Below are positions 1 through 12,920 of a stretch of DNA of 64,000 bases, in pieces. Position numbers and translations under genes: made by a program. Location of the stretch: the NCBI RefSeq assembly GCF_021018895.1, contig NC_079365.1:15389501-15453500 (forward strand), written 5' to 3'. The notes below the pieces were generated by a model that made no database searches, was not told where the DNA came from, and was given only the letters and a program-made list of their open reading frames with translations. Position 1 is the first letter of the stretch. Each line of letters begins with the position of its first letter. Source of the stretch: Seriola aureovittata (lineage: Eukaryota; Chordata; Actinopteri; Carangiformes; Carangidae).

Positions 1-167
1 ATGACATTATATTTGATACATTATTTATTATCCTCCAATGTGTCTTCCAGCAAGCAGCAGCTGTGCCATCCACTCACACTTTAAAATATAGAAAAAAAAC
101 TACCTGAGGGCACCTAACTCAAAAACGGTGGAGTGTTTCTCTCTTTTTAGTTTTGGCACAGTCTCTG

Positions 168-200
<33 letters not shown>

Positions 201-228
201 TGCACACACACGCGCACACACACACACA

Positions 229-300
<72 letters not shown>

Positions 301-766
301 ATCTGAATGGAGCCTTGTAAGCAGAGTGGCGCTCACCTACAGGAAGGCCTGTAAGGTGAAAACAGGATTCTGATGTTTGGATAAGACTTCAGTCATCTCT
401 GCTATGTGCTGACAATGAGCCAGACGTTGCTCAAACTGGAAGGGGCTGTGGAGCCTTGGGCCAGATGGGTCTCAGCTCCATTTTTCCCCCACAACTACTA
501 CTCTGCAAGTCAGACAGAACGTATACACCGTCTACCAGTTCAGAGTGTGCTGAGACCGAGCTCATGGTGCCACATTTCTTAGCGCCTCAGTTAGTCTGCA
601 TGCAAGGCTAGACTTCAACTGAGTTCAACTGAAGAGCAACTACAGTGCATACCAATGAGACTCTAAGTTTAGAAATACGATGCCTTTGGTGTTTGTATCT
701 TCCCTTGACGTTTTGTGAGCTGCTGATAAGAAAGTAGGGAGAGGGAGAGATGACAGTTTCACTGAC
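1..766 (-). other. srgap3: srgap3 intron 3 (3' part cut by window edge)
   Basis: Non-coding sequence after the donor of srgap3 exon 3. It is dominated by a roughly 125-base CA microsatellite at 170-295. No exon-like segment with splice sites was seen on either strand. Confidence 0.7.
170..295. repeat. (CA)n microsatellite
   Basis: An almost pure CA dinucleotide tract of about 125 bases, broken by a few TG, GC and CC interruptions near 200-237. It lies in srgap3 intron 3. Such a long tract is likely length-polymorphic. Confidence 0.98.
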
Positions 767-929
767 CTTCTTGAACAGGCGGATGACATCCTCGCTGATC
801 TGGGCCAAACGGACAATGACATTGTTGGTGTAGATGTCGCTGAGGGTGGCATGGTCGCGGCTCTCACGCCTCGTCTGGTTCAGCACCAGGTACCAGCAGT
901 TTACTGAGGACAGCAGGTGCTGGTCTTTC
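767..929 (-). CDS. srgap3: srgap3 coding exon 3 (F-BAR, residues 87-141)
   Basis: 163 bases, read on the minus strand. It follows a ttttcag acceptor and its first base completes Lys87. It encodes KDQHLLSSVNCWYLVLNQTR, then RESRDHATLSDIYTNNVIVR and ends QISEDVIRLFKK, before the donor GTCAGT. Exon 4, expected to begin SKEIG in the family, is not found between 1 and 766 and must lie left of the window. Confidence 0.93.
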
Positions 930-3900
930 CTGAAAAACAAAATATAGGAGGAAGACATGATTGTTAGAATATCCGAGTTTGAACCAGACAAGAAGAGTCT
1001 GCAGTCACGCTAGCAGCTCTGTGAGGCCATAGTTCAGGCTCAGTGACGCTTACAGTTAAATGCTAACATCTGCGTGCTCACAATGACAATGTTAGCATGC
1101 GGATGTTTATCAAGTATGTTAACCATGTTTATAATCTTAGTTTAGTGTGTTTTTGTTATTTGGCAGTTAACACCAAGTACAGCTGAGGATGATGGGAATG
1201 TCATTACATTTGCATGTATTTAGTCATAAATCAAAGTAATGGAGAAAGTAAACACTGAGCTGATGAAAACATTAAATGATTACAATTTCCCTGTGGGAGG
1301 TCATGAATGTCTGTACCAAATTTCTTGGGAATCCAACCTTAAGTTGTTGAGACATTTCACTAAAAACTACAAATTCTACCTCATGGCGGTGCTAAGGAAA
1401 AGTCAGCAAGATTCATCTTCTGGACACCAAGAACGTCCGTCATGGTCATTAAGATATTTCACTTAAAGTGGTGGACTGACAAACCAGCATTGCCGCTAAT
1501 ATGGCTAAAATTATACTGAATGGTTATTGGAGGAATTGCAACAAGTTCAAAACATGGCCAAACACGACTAATGACTGCCCCACAGTGTTCAACAGGCAGC
1601 TATAACGCCGTTTGAGTAAAAATGTTATTCTTAAAGTAAACAACATAGCAACCGACATAATGTGCTACAACAAGACGACTGTGGCGGCATCAAATTCCCC
1701 AGTGTTTCCTTCTTTCTTTCCTCAGTTTCTGCCTCAGTGAATGTTTAACATGCTCTCACTCCATCATTTCCTCTCTGCCCTCCACAGCACTCTAACAATG
1801 CTACACTCTAGTAAGGCATCAATTGGTTAAATGTATAATGCTGGTGACCATAATGATCCTCAGAGTCATGGGCCCTGATTGCTGCATAATCAGTTTAAAC
1901 TGTCTCCGCCTCGCAGGCTTTCAAATACAAAGACTGAGGCACATAGAAAGAGCAGCAGACAGACACACACACACACATACATACACACAATCCTCTCAAA
2001 CCCATACCCTTGTCTGGATCCTATCTGAGCATTAATCAATCAACCAACCCCAAGGAAGAAACAAAGAGAGAGAGGGGGAATGGGAGTAAAGGAGGGAGAG
2101 AGCCAGAGCAGGGTGGGGGATAGGGTTTCACTGTGGAGCAGAAGAAGGGATGAGCGTCAAAGAGCCCTCCGTCAGAGAGCCTTCATAATGCTAATCACAT
2201 CTAATGAAGTTGATATCTAGCTACTCCAGAGTGCTTTCTCCATTATTCCTTTACTTAAGTCTGCCCCTAAATACACTTACACCAGTCTGACAGGACCCCA
2301 GCACCAGCACATCATCCTCATAACATCAGTGGAGATGGGTTGGCATGTGTAGTAAACTTCCATTTATTGTTTGGCCTGTATCTTCAGTGTTAGACTGAGC
2401 ATGGTGTCCTAAGAGGCACTTTTTCTCAAAGGCAAGTCAATTAATTGGTGATTACAGAAATGTAATGGTCATTTGAAAGAGCTGAGAAACTCCAGTCATC
2501 AATCTACGCCACATTTCAAGGATGCAGTCAAGAAGTAATACTGAAATGATTAAATTGGACATTAATTTGCTGTATCGGAATGAGATGAACCCATCTGACA
2601 GACTATGAAAAGGATGGGTAAGATTTAGTTTTTACTAACAATAGATGATCCAATGTGGACCTCAATCTCCTTCACTCCTCTGGGATGGCCTATTTCTAAT
2701 GTCTCACCATCCCTCATTTTGTGCCAGTTCTGCTTGACTGACCTATCTGCCTGTAAGGGGACGCAGCTCGTTGGTGTATAATCGCTGTTTGTGGTGGAGA
2801 GATTTAGGGAACAAGTAACTCTACTTTCTGGCTAATCCCTAAAAGTGGTCAGAGATGCTTCATCACACCCCTAAGCACACCCAGGCTCTCATTTTCTTAC
2901 CTTTTTTATCCTCATCAGCTTCCCACCCAAACACTGTTATGTGTGCACCAGAGGTAAATCCTCAGCTCTCCTCTGATGGTTTAAAGTACTTATGGACCCG
3001 TGGTCCTTAATATGCTGATAAATGTGCTGCTTAAGTCACTTTTCCTTTAAGGTTATTAAGTGTTTCACTTGACTAGGGTACCAGGTTATTTACTTTCTAT
3101 GCCACACTGACTATACTACAATATAACCTACACTTCTGGAATTTATTCCTTACGGATATTTAATCTACAGGAACAAAATAAAACCTATTCATGTTCATAA
3201 AGCAAGAAACACAACTAAGACTCTATATCCATGCTCGCACGTCCACTGGGCACAGTTGTGCTTGTAGCTAAACAGGCTCTCAGCTTGTTAGCATGCTCTG
3301 AGCTCCCACTGTGAGCATGCATTGTGAGTATGCTAATATGCTCACAATGAAAATGCTAACGTGCTGATGTTTAACAGTTATAGTATAATGCTGATCTTAG
3401 TTTAGTGTGTTAGCATGTTAACATTATTTGCAAAACTTAGTACAGCTGGTGTTGATGAGAATGCCAAAAGTATATTGTCATAAAACAAAGTTTTGATCCA
3501 ATGATGTTCCTATATTGAAAGTAAGAAATCACCAGCATTCTTACTTCAATGAAGAGGGGGACATGAATGCATGTACCATATTTCATAACAATGCATTCAA
3601 TATTTGTTAAAAAATGAAATGCCAACCTCATGGCAGTATTATGGGAAAAGTCACTGAAGTCATTAGGTTATATCATCTAGCTACACAAAATTTAATCAAT
3701 AGTAGATATGGAGACCTTTCACTAGATAAGGGAAAACCTCGACCTGCTTGTGGCACTGGAAAAAGTCTGGAGGACTTCATCTATAGGGACCATGAATGTC
3801 TGTACAAAAGCTTATGGAAATGAATTCAATAGTTAGAAATAGAAATATTTAAGTCTGGACCAACGCTACCATTCCTACAGCCAAGTTAAGGTATCCTTAC

Positions 3901-6900
3901 TTATTCTTACATCAACAACTGACTTTGACAGTTTATTATAAAATGTGCAAGGATGATTATTTGAGGAAAATAAGAAGGTCTGAAAATGGCCACGTTCCGA
4001 TTCTTAATGGTGAACGTTAAAGCGTCAGAGAGAGACACAATGCTTCTTTTTTCCTTGCTGCTGTCCTCATTTCACAGGAATTATGAGCAGAAGGTTGGTA
4101 ATTAGGCCTGTATACTAGCTGCATCTCTGGGAGTATTTTAACACAAAACTAAATGTAGCTCCTCGCCTTGTTTTATGGCACTGAGACACCACCTTCTCTA
4201 GGACCGACACAGCAAAACTCATTCCTCCATCTCTCCTCTGTACCCACTTCTCCTCTCTGATTTCCTGTAAAAAGGCTGAGTATCAGTTGACAGCCTGCAG
4301 GTCAATTAATATAGAGGGCTTCAAAAGGGTTGGTTTGGCATGGCTCAGTGCCCTCTGTATTTATACACAGGATATCATTAACATGCAGAAGGCAAACGAT
4401 GAGCTCTGAGAGTCTCTAGAGAAGTGAGAAGGAAGAGGAGGAGGAGAGAAGAGTGCGGCTTTCTGGCATCCCATTACATCTGTCTCATCCTACAAAGCAC
4501 TGCCTGACTGTCTCACTGGTTTTTACAGTTCTCTGCTCTCCCTCATCGCCACTGTGAGACAGAGACAAGCACATACTATATTCTGTGAATGCACGGAGGA
4601 GCATAAAGGAGACGAGACACAGAGACAGAAGAAGTGACTGGGGGAAACAATGACAGAGTGTATGGTTGGAGAATATTGTGATAATCCTTTGATTCAAGGA
4701 TAAACTGATGGCAAGCTGTCTCCATAATGTGCATACCCTGAACAAGTAAGCGTTGTATAGAACAGTGCCCGTTCTTTAGTCATGGCTGCACTGGATGCCA
4801 CCATCTAATCACACGGAGCCTATGATGTGTCTGAGCTAGGATTTCCAGAAGGAAGTGTGTATTTATCAAACCAGGACTCAGCTCTGTGAAGGCCTTTAAT
4901 CCCCTCCACACTGCCTGCCTGCTGCTTATCAATGAAACAGCCAAGGAAAAGGAGCCAAACAGTTTCAAAAGACAAGGGGCACGTGGGCACATGCCGCCAG
5001 CTTTGCCATTCAAATTTGCTCTGCCCCCGTTTTCAAGCAGGGCTTCAAGATGCTACGTTGCAGATTTGCACATCATTTAGTTTTTTCTTTTTTTTTTTGG
5101 TGAGAGGACAGACTGCCAACATTTGATAACGCACAGCTGCACAGACGCAGGGGCCAGAGCACCAGTGAAGACGAGACGAGGGTCTGACAAGATCTGAAAA
5201 AAACAAACTGCAAACCAGCTAATCTACCGATGCTGAACATGCTGCCTTCCATCAGCTGGAACTGTCAATCTGACAAGAGCAGGGAATTGACTGCTGTGTT
5301 CAAGCACACCAAGCCAAGAGAGTTATAGTTTAACCTTTTAACCTTTTGCCCCTCAGACCACCAGAGAGCAGTTCAATAACACAGTAAGACTATATGGGGC
5401 TTTGTAGTCCAAAAACCACCATTAGAGTATCTTGTCCTATCCTATAACTGCAGATTATTCCTCATAATTATATCATAACTAAAGTATTGCATCCTAGTCT
5501 TTCATAGAAGCGGCTTAAATACAAACACAGCTCTGGACACAGGCTGCATCACACTTAATGTGTAATATCGCATTTATGAAAGAAACAGGCCGGAAGATCA
5601 ATTTCAGCATTTTCAAAGCTGTGCCCTGCTGACCATAAAATGAACAGAGACATCACATAGACATGAGCAGAGGCAGCTTCAAACCTGAAATAACACCCAC
5701 TGCAAAGAATAACACTTTTCTCCCAGCTCCTCCCAAACCAAGAGATTACTACAAACACACACACACGCACGCACACACACACACACACACCAATTTGGAC
5801 ACCACTGCAAGCCCCGTCTTATCTCTCCCAGACAGGTTATTCTCTGTATCAATATTGCATGAGTTGCCTTTCTAATGGTGCTACGCTACATCTGTATATG
5901 TCTGTGTAACAGATAGACGATACCAATTCACTCTAATTTGATGGGGTACATTATAAATCCCATTAATGATACACCGTGAAACATCTGCTCCATAATTAAA
6001 ATCAAGTTAGCTGTTGTCTCTTAGGGACTGCGAACCAGTAAGAAGAAAAAAAGTGGTGCACTATCTGGCATAGCAACTGCAGTATAGATCAGCTAAGTAA
6101 CCCTTCAGTGTTTCTTTTCACTGAGGCAAATGAGGTAAATTGGAAGAGCAAAATGATCCTTGGTCGGGTTGCTGCGGTGTAGCTGTAGCTGTAGCTGCAG
6201 AAGCTGTAAATCACAATGGCATTCGGCTTGCTAATGAATCTGCACTGGGAGGGTTCAGCCAACAGACTGTAGGCTGTGATCCAGCACATATGGAAGTCCG
6301 TCCTGGTCAGGACGACTCAATTTTACTGCTCTGTTTTGATGTCCCTCAAAGACATAAAGGTACAACTCGGTGGAAGTTACTAGGCATCTTCTGAAGTACT
6401 CTTGAGTTTACAGAGCACAACCTTTACTGCAATGAAAGACAGCGAGCTACAGGCATGTCGAAAAATAGTTCCGATTTTGTTGCATCTGATGAAATACCGA
6501 GTAGAGAAGATAACAAAGACCAAATCAAAAGCAATTAATAGTGTACACAACAACATAGAGCTCTGTCAGGCTCAAGGGTCTAACATGTTTTCTGTGTTTT
6601 GGATGGTGCACAGTGCATGGTTGGGCTTTGTGCCAATTAAATGGTTTTATTGGACAAACACAAGTGGTTTTTCTTGCCTAAGCCCACATGGTGTTTTGGT
6701 GGCTCGCCATGAACTTAACTACACTAAAGTGGGAGGAAAGGCGCAGTTAAGGGCGTGTCATAGCTGGTTATCAGGATTTGTGGTTGCCTGCCTGCTCAGA
6801 CCAGGACTGTAAGGCACAAGTTGCAATCATGTTATCAGCCTCTTGTGGCTTCTCCAAATTCACTTTGGATGACAGACTGGTCAGTTTGAATTTAATGAAT

Positions 6901-9900
6901 CTTGTGCCTCCCTCAAGCAGAAAAAAAAAATTAAAAAAAATGTTTTCATTCTTATGCAAAATGATTGTGTGAAATAACATGTCTGCATGTCAAGCTTGTG
7001 CCTCCCACCCACACTTCCTGTTTGATCTGCTACTTCTATCAGTTAAAATCTTCAGCTAATATTGTTGAATTCTTGCAATTATTTTTACACATTTAGTGAA
7101 TTCATGGGGTAATACAAGGGTTGCAAGTCAGTGCATTCCTCATTGTTGTCCAATGAGGTCTCACTATACCGTGCATGCGTGTGCACTGAGACAATTGGCT
7201 TGGCAGAGTAAAGTGTGATATTGTTAGGACATGTGTCTGAGGTTTAGTTGTTTTTCTGATACCTGTCCCTCACTGTGTGGATTAGATCAACTTTACGAAC
7301 CAAAGGTTAAGCCGCTGTGTCGCAGCAGCAGCAGCAGCACAGTTCTGTCTACGACCAGACGCCAGTGTGAAGCTGGCCTCCAATAATACAGCTGGACCCA
7401 ATTATCCAGTCAAATCCTCATCCACGTCACACACACACTCACTCTCACACATACAGTAAATGTGCATACTGTATACACAAACTTCTACATGACCTTGTCC
7501 TATTGAGTGTAAAGAATGCCAAAATATCTTACTAAACTAAAAGTACTGTTGATTTGTTGACAGTATTTTTTTGTTCACAAGTTAACTGTGGAACATGAGG
7601 TACGTTGCCAAATGATGACAGTCATGTCGCAAACCTTTAACCCAGGTTTGCAAGAGTAACTGGGACCCACCCAGCTGCGGCAGATCAGTGAGCATCTGAG
7701 AGTCAGACAGACTCTCTTCATATTACACATTTCATCCTAAAAATAAGATTTAAGATCCGAAAATGTTTGGAGTGCAGTCCTGCCAGTTCCATTTGCAGGA
7801 AGAGTCAGAGCTGTGGTTGGAGTACATATATGATGGTGTAGATTCATGCGTGAGATCTGCTGCCAGATCACAGCTGGGTTAGTGCTCCTGTTTTCAGACT
7901 GAACTAAACTTGCCTGTTCGCCTGAGGTGTTTGATTTTGGGAGCGGCAGAGCTTAATTTCATGCCCTGCGTGAGTCATGTACCAATGCGTTAGTGGTGGT
8001 TTCTGTGCAGACGAGCCCCTTTTCCTTCACCAGGATACATTTCAGTAATTCCAGGGCTACAAATCTAAATGGGTCAAGGCTACAGGTGAGCTGATTTTGA
8101 TCCATTGACATTATATGACCTTCCATATTCTCTGTTTCCTTCACTTGCAATATCTGTTTGCCCTTTTTGCCAGTGGACACTTTATTTCAGTACAACAGTA
8201 CATGTAAAATATTTTAATTCTGTAAAAATAATTAAAAAAATGTCTTACTCTGTAAGTGCGTATGTGTAGTTCTGTAATTCTATGTTGATATTGCATAATT
8301 TTGTACAACACAGGCCTACAGCCAATACTTTGTTATTGTCTTTCAGCTGCTCCAGTGAAGGGTTACCACAGTGGAGCACCATCCACACATTTGGTTTGGC
8401 ACAGGTTCTACACCGGACTTCCAAACACAACCTGGATTTCCTTTCGGGGGAGCCTGGGGATTGAACCGCCAACCCATGGACCAGCTGCCAATCACCTGAG
8501 CCATGCCATGCCTTGCCGTGACCCGACCCCACCCAACAAACAGTACATAATATTAACACTCTATAAAACCTTTAAATCTATGATGACTAATCCCTGTTCA
8601 TCCTTGTTAACATCACAATAACACAATGATCTGTCTTTTGCTTGTTAAGTTAATTTAACCTTCAAGCAAACACACATAGCACCAACTGCACTGTAGGGTA
8701 GCGATTCTATTTTAGCTATTAAGCAACTATCTTGGAATAAATGACATGGTTTTTAATTCAACATCCACACTGATGCAAACCCAATTCATATGTTTCTGCC
8801 TGATGCAGAATTTGTGCTATAGCCACATTTCTACATAATGAGTGCAATTTAAAACATAATGAAGCATAAAGCTTCACTCAAAGCTTTCTTCTATAAAGTT
8901 AAGTGCTACATTTCAGCACCAAGAGTGCCTTGAATTTCTTAAGTCCACCCCTCAACAGTCTTCAACTCCATTATTGAACTGCATTCTCAACATCATGCTG
9001 ACCTTCGAAGACATCATAAAGATGTTGACTGTGATAATAGATATTCCCTTACAGTACTTAAACATGACAGCATATTTTGTTGGATAGATCTGCACTGTAA
9101 TCAGACGAGGCACTGTGATAAGCAGCAAGGCTGGGTCTTACAGTCTGGTTATAAACAGTGTGTGTAGAGATCGGATCCCTGTGATCAGGGGGCACATTGA
9201 AAGGAATAAAGGGAAAGTAACTTTACAAAAATAAACTTAAAGTGAACTTTAAGAAACACAAACAAAAAACTTCTTATTTGAAGTAAATGTCATTAAGGAA
9301 AGCAAATATGAAAATGCAACAATAACACACAACCTCTCAAATGCGCACACATTGTACATGCAACATCTGTAGGGAGGGGCACTCACTTGAACTGTTGATG
9401 TTCTCTGGAGCTGCGGATCTTGGAGGAGAACCTCTCGGCCAGCTTCTCTAAACTGCGGGAATATTCCAGTTCAATCTCTGCTTTGCGGCGGAAGAACTCC
9501 TGCAGGTCCTGCAGCAGCTGGATACGAGACTCAGACTGCTGCTCCAAGCATTTGAACTGCTCCACCAGCTGGTTACGGATCTCTGTCCATCAAAATACCA
9601 AACAAAAATGACATGAGTCAACAGTTTACACTGCTGTCACAGCAAATGCACAACATGCCCTGATCAGAGACAACATGTCAAAGCACCACATTATCATGTA
9701 AGCTCAGGTATCAGTCTCTGACAGAAGGTTTCTGTGTTAGCAGTTTATGGGACTATGCACAAGATTTCAAAACAGGAAGATCACTTTAAAACTTACAGTG
9801 GCAAAACTGCACAAAAGAAATGATCCGTGGTTAAAATGACAGCCGGATTGAACTGCAAGTAGTATTGTTAATGTTGTTCCTCAAAATGACGGCCACATTT

Positions 9901-12880
9901 CCTGCCTGCTGCTTGGTCTTTCAGAGGACATTTGTTTTTTTCAAGGTTTCTGATAGAAAGGAGACCCCAAAAACATTTGTAGGACTGCTGTTTTCCTACC
10001 AGCAACATGAAGCTGAGAGCGAGAGCACCAGTGAGGCTCCCTGCCAAGCCAGTCAGATGACCTTTGTGTACGACCTCTCATAAGTGTCTACACTGTGGAC
10101 CGTGAGATCAGACTGGTTTAATGAGAAGCTAATGCGCTCCCATTCTAGGCCAAGTCATAGAGTAACATTTCTCCTGAAGAGGAACCTGATGCTGCCGGGC
10201 AAACTACAGATCCTTCATGTGACTGGGAACCGACGATAGAAACCTGATTCCTCTTTGTAGTGCTGTCATCAGCAGCAATGATGCCTCCACTCAGGAACAG
10301 AGAAAGGCCTATTCTGCAGAACAGAAACACAACTGGATGGAAGGAGCTTCAGTAAACAGCATCAGTGGTGTCACTTATCAAAAGGAAAGAAACCTCCTAT
10401 CTAATGAGCATCCTTGATTAGAAATCAAATTGTTTCTAATAAACCAAGACGCTTTGTTGTCACATAAAAACTTCCCTCAGTGCACTTCCTGAGTCAATTT
10501 AATGACAAGAATTAAAGATTAAAGCACATCCAGCTGTGATTTCATCTCTGTATGTTTTCCATTTTTTTTCCTGTAATCTTGAAGGAATTCCTGCAAATCA
10601 ACCTGTATGATGACAAATCAAAGTGCTTTGTAGGTTTCTTTAGAAAATGTTTGATTCCTTCATTTCAAGTAATAAGTTCCCATAGGAACACAGAACTCAA
10701 CACATTATGTGCCGTTTCTAACGAAAGAATTTATTTGGCCAGTTCATTCAAGCTTTTCCTCCACTCAAAAGGACTTTTGTGTTTTGCGTTTTGTCTTTAT
10801 TTGTTTTCAAAAGGTCGGCATGGAAATGCACTTGAAAGCAGTAACAGAAAAATGAACTTCCTAAATGTAAGTCACTGCATGTTGTAACATCCATTTGTTG
10901 CAACATGAGTCACTGCAGGTTAAAACCCTTAAAAAATAAGGACTGAGGATGGATTTTACACATATCTGAGCCACGGCAGCAACACTGCCGGCAGATGAAC
11001 TGCTGACTGAATGGTGAAACCACAGCGGTGACACAGACTGTGTTTCCATGCTGCTGAGGGTGTAATTTGGTCACCCAAGCCCGCCTCATGGATATATATG
11101 CAGGCTCTGTCAGCTGGGGAGGCAGGGGGCCTTTTCTCTCTCTCTGATGTCGTGCCGCCTGGTCTCAGCCTCGAGCAGCATGCTTCACTCTGTGGTTAAC
11201 CATTGTCCCAGCCCTCCCCTTTATCCAGGGGCCTCCCTCTGCCCCAAAGCACTGAGGGCTTAAAGCTCGGTTTTTAGTAGGAGCTCTGAACCAGCTCGGG
11301 GGAGAGATACCACTTTGCTACATCAGTCAAGAACGTCTTTCCTTTCCAGACAAGCAGCATGTTCCTTGTTTGCAACGGGTTTGTCTTTTTTCTTCAATAT
11401 TTTTAAGGGGCCAAACGGTGCCAAAGCGGGCGAGCCAAAAGAAATGCCCCTGGAAAATGTGACACCGATGCGCATGAGTGACAGGGAGGACTTCTGAAAA
11501 CACTCTTTCACAAAAAGGGAACTCTGAACCACCAGCTGCAGCTCTGCATTTGACAGATGAGTTTGGAAAAATAGGTCACACACACACCAAAGTGGTGCGT
11601 GCCCTTCCCTCCGAGAAACCATGAGCAATTGGAGAATTATTCCCTAAGTATTCCCAGCTCTTTTGAGAGGCTTCATTCGCTGTGGTTTATTCAAAGTGAG
11701 GGACCCTTCTGTGCTTCTTTTCAATCTGTGAGGAGAAGGAATGCTCTGAATGTAGGCCTGCAGTCAAAGTTAAGATGATTGCACATAAAGAAATCCTTCT
11801 GATATCCATAATTGGCTCTGATTTGTATCAAGTGAAGAAATAAAAATAGCAGTGTTTATAGCACAGATAAAACACTCAGTGAGTAGTTTATCACATAAGT
11901 CTTTATTGCTGTCAAGAATGATCACCAGCTCGAAACCACCAACAGATCAAGCTTTGGATTAATGTTTAATATCATCCTCCTATAGAATCTGTATAATATC
12001 ATAACCTTTGTATAAATGCCTCTTGAAATACTCCCACCCCCTAATACCTCCTCACCTTCCTCACATGTATATGAGACAGTTCTTTGAACCCACAAACATG
12101 GATGCCCCACTTCCAGCTTGAATGTGTTGCAGCTAGAATGTAATCGAGCATAAACAAAACATTGTTTTCCAAATGAGCCTCTTAATAAAATTGCATATGC
12201 AATGTTCTGGAAAAAAATGAATCAACACCAACTGATTTATGGAATGAAAAGGGGACTTTTGGCAGCCAGTTTAACTATATCACTATTAGCATTGCCTGTT
12301 GTTCAAAAGCAAAGCATTCAGTGTATTAAAGCATAAGCTCATTTGAAGTTGTTGACCTTTAATTTGAGAAAGAAAAATTAGCATTTCAAACAGTGCTTTT
12401 GATTACAGTGTTACTGGATTTAGGGATGGGATGGGAAGTGCTCCCAGTGCAGGTGGGATTTGTTTGGGCAACCTACCAAAAACTCTTCTAATTCAAAGTG
12501 GGCAAGTTAAACCTTTAATGTTGGTGCTTGATGAAGCATGCAGTTATTATCTGTGGCAGACCTACTGTGTGTTGCCTCTATGCGTTTCTATTTAGAGAAA
12601 GAGCCATCTGCTTTTTTTTTTTTTTTTTTAATAAAAGGAAGGAGGGGGTTATCTTCAGACAAAAAGGCTGATGGAGAAATTGGGGAGTGAGACTGGAGCA
12701 GCTGAAACGTGGTCATACTCATACAAATGAAGGCTACAATTCTTTGTGTGAAGGTGACATTCGTCATTTAAAGCTTCATAACAGCTTATAATTGGATGAC
12801 CAGAGTATGTGTGGCCATTACTATTAAAAATTGTTTTTTCCTTTCCTTCAATTTGGACATTTTCTTACTTACTACTATTT

Positions 12881-12920
<40 letters not shown>

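Larger units (their letters stand above)
930..9386 (-). other. srgap3: srgap3 intron 2
   Basis: About 8.5 kb of intron between coding exons 2 and 3. It holds two same-orientation copies of one interspersed repeat (1031-1511 and 3281-3885), a CA tract at 5754-5791, a CAG run near 7325-7340 and a SINE-like relic at 8335-8520. Several open stretches of 60-136 codons occur but lack family resemblance, splice context and composition bias, so none is called. The AT-rich block around 2160-2280 with homeodomain-like TAAT cores could be a conserved non-coding element, but that cannot be judged from one sequence. Confidence 0.8.

Noticed and set aside
128..373. His-Thr and Cys-Val open frames over the CA tract
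   Set aside because: Direct translation of a dinucleotide microsatellite.
6402..6812. 136-codon open frame in srgap3 intron 2
   Set aside because: No similarity recognised and no supporting splice sites or partner exons.
8245..8559. Open frames of about 105 codons on both strands
   Set aside because: They overlap the SINE-like relic and have no independent coding support.
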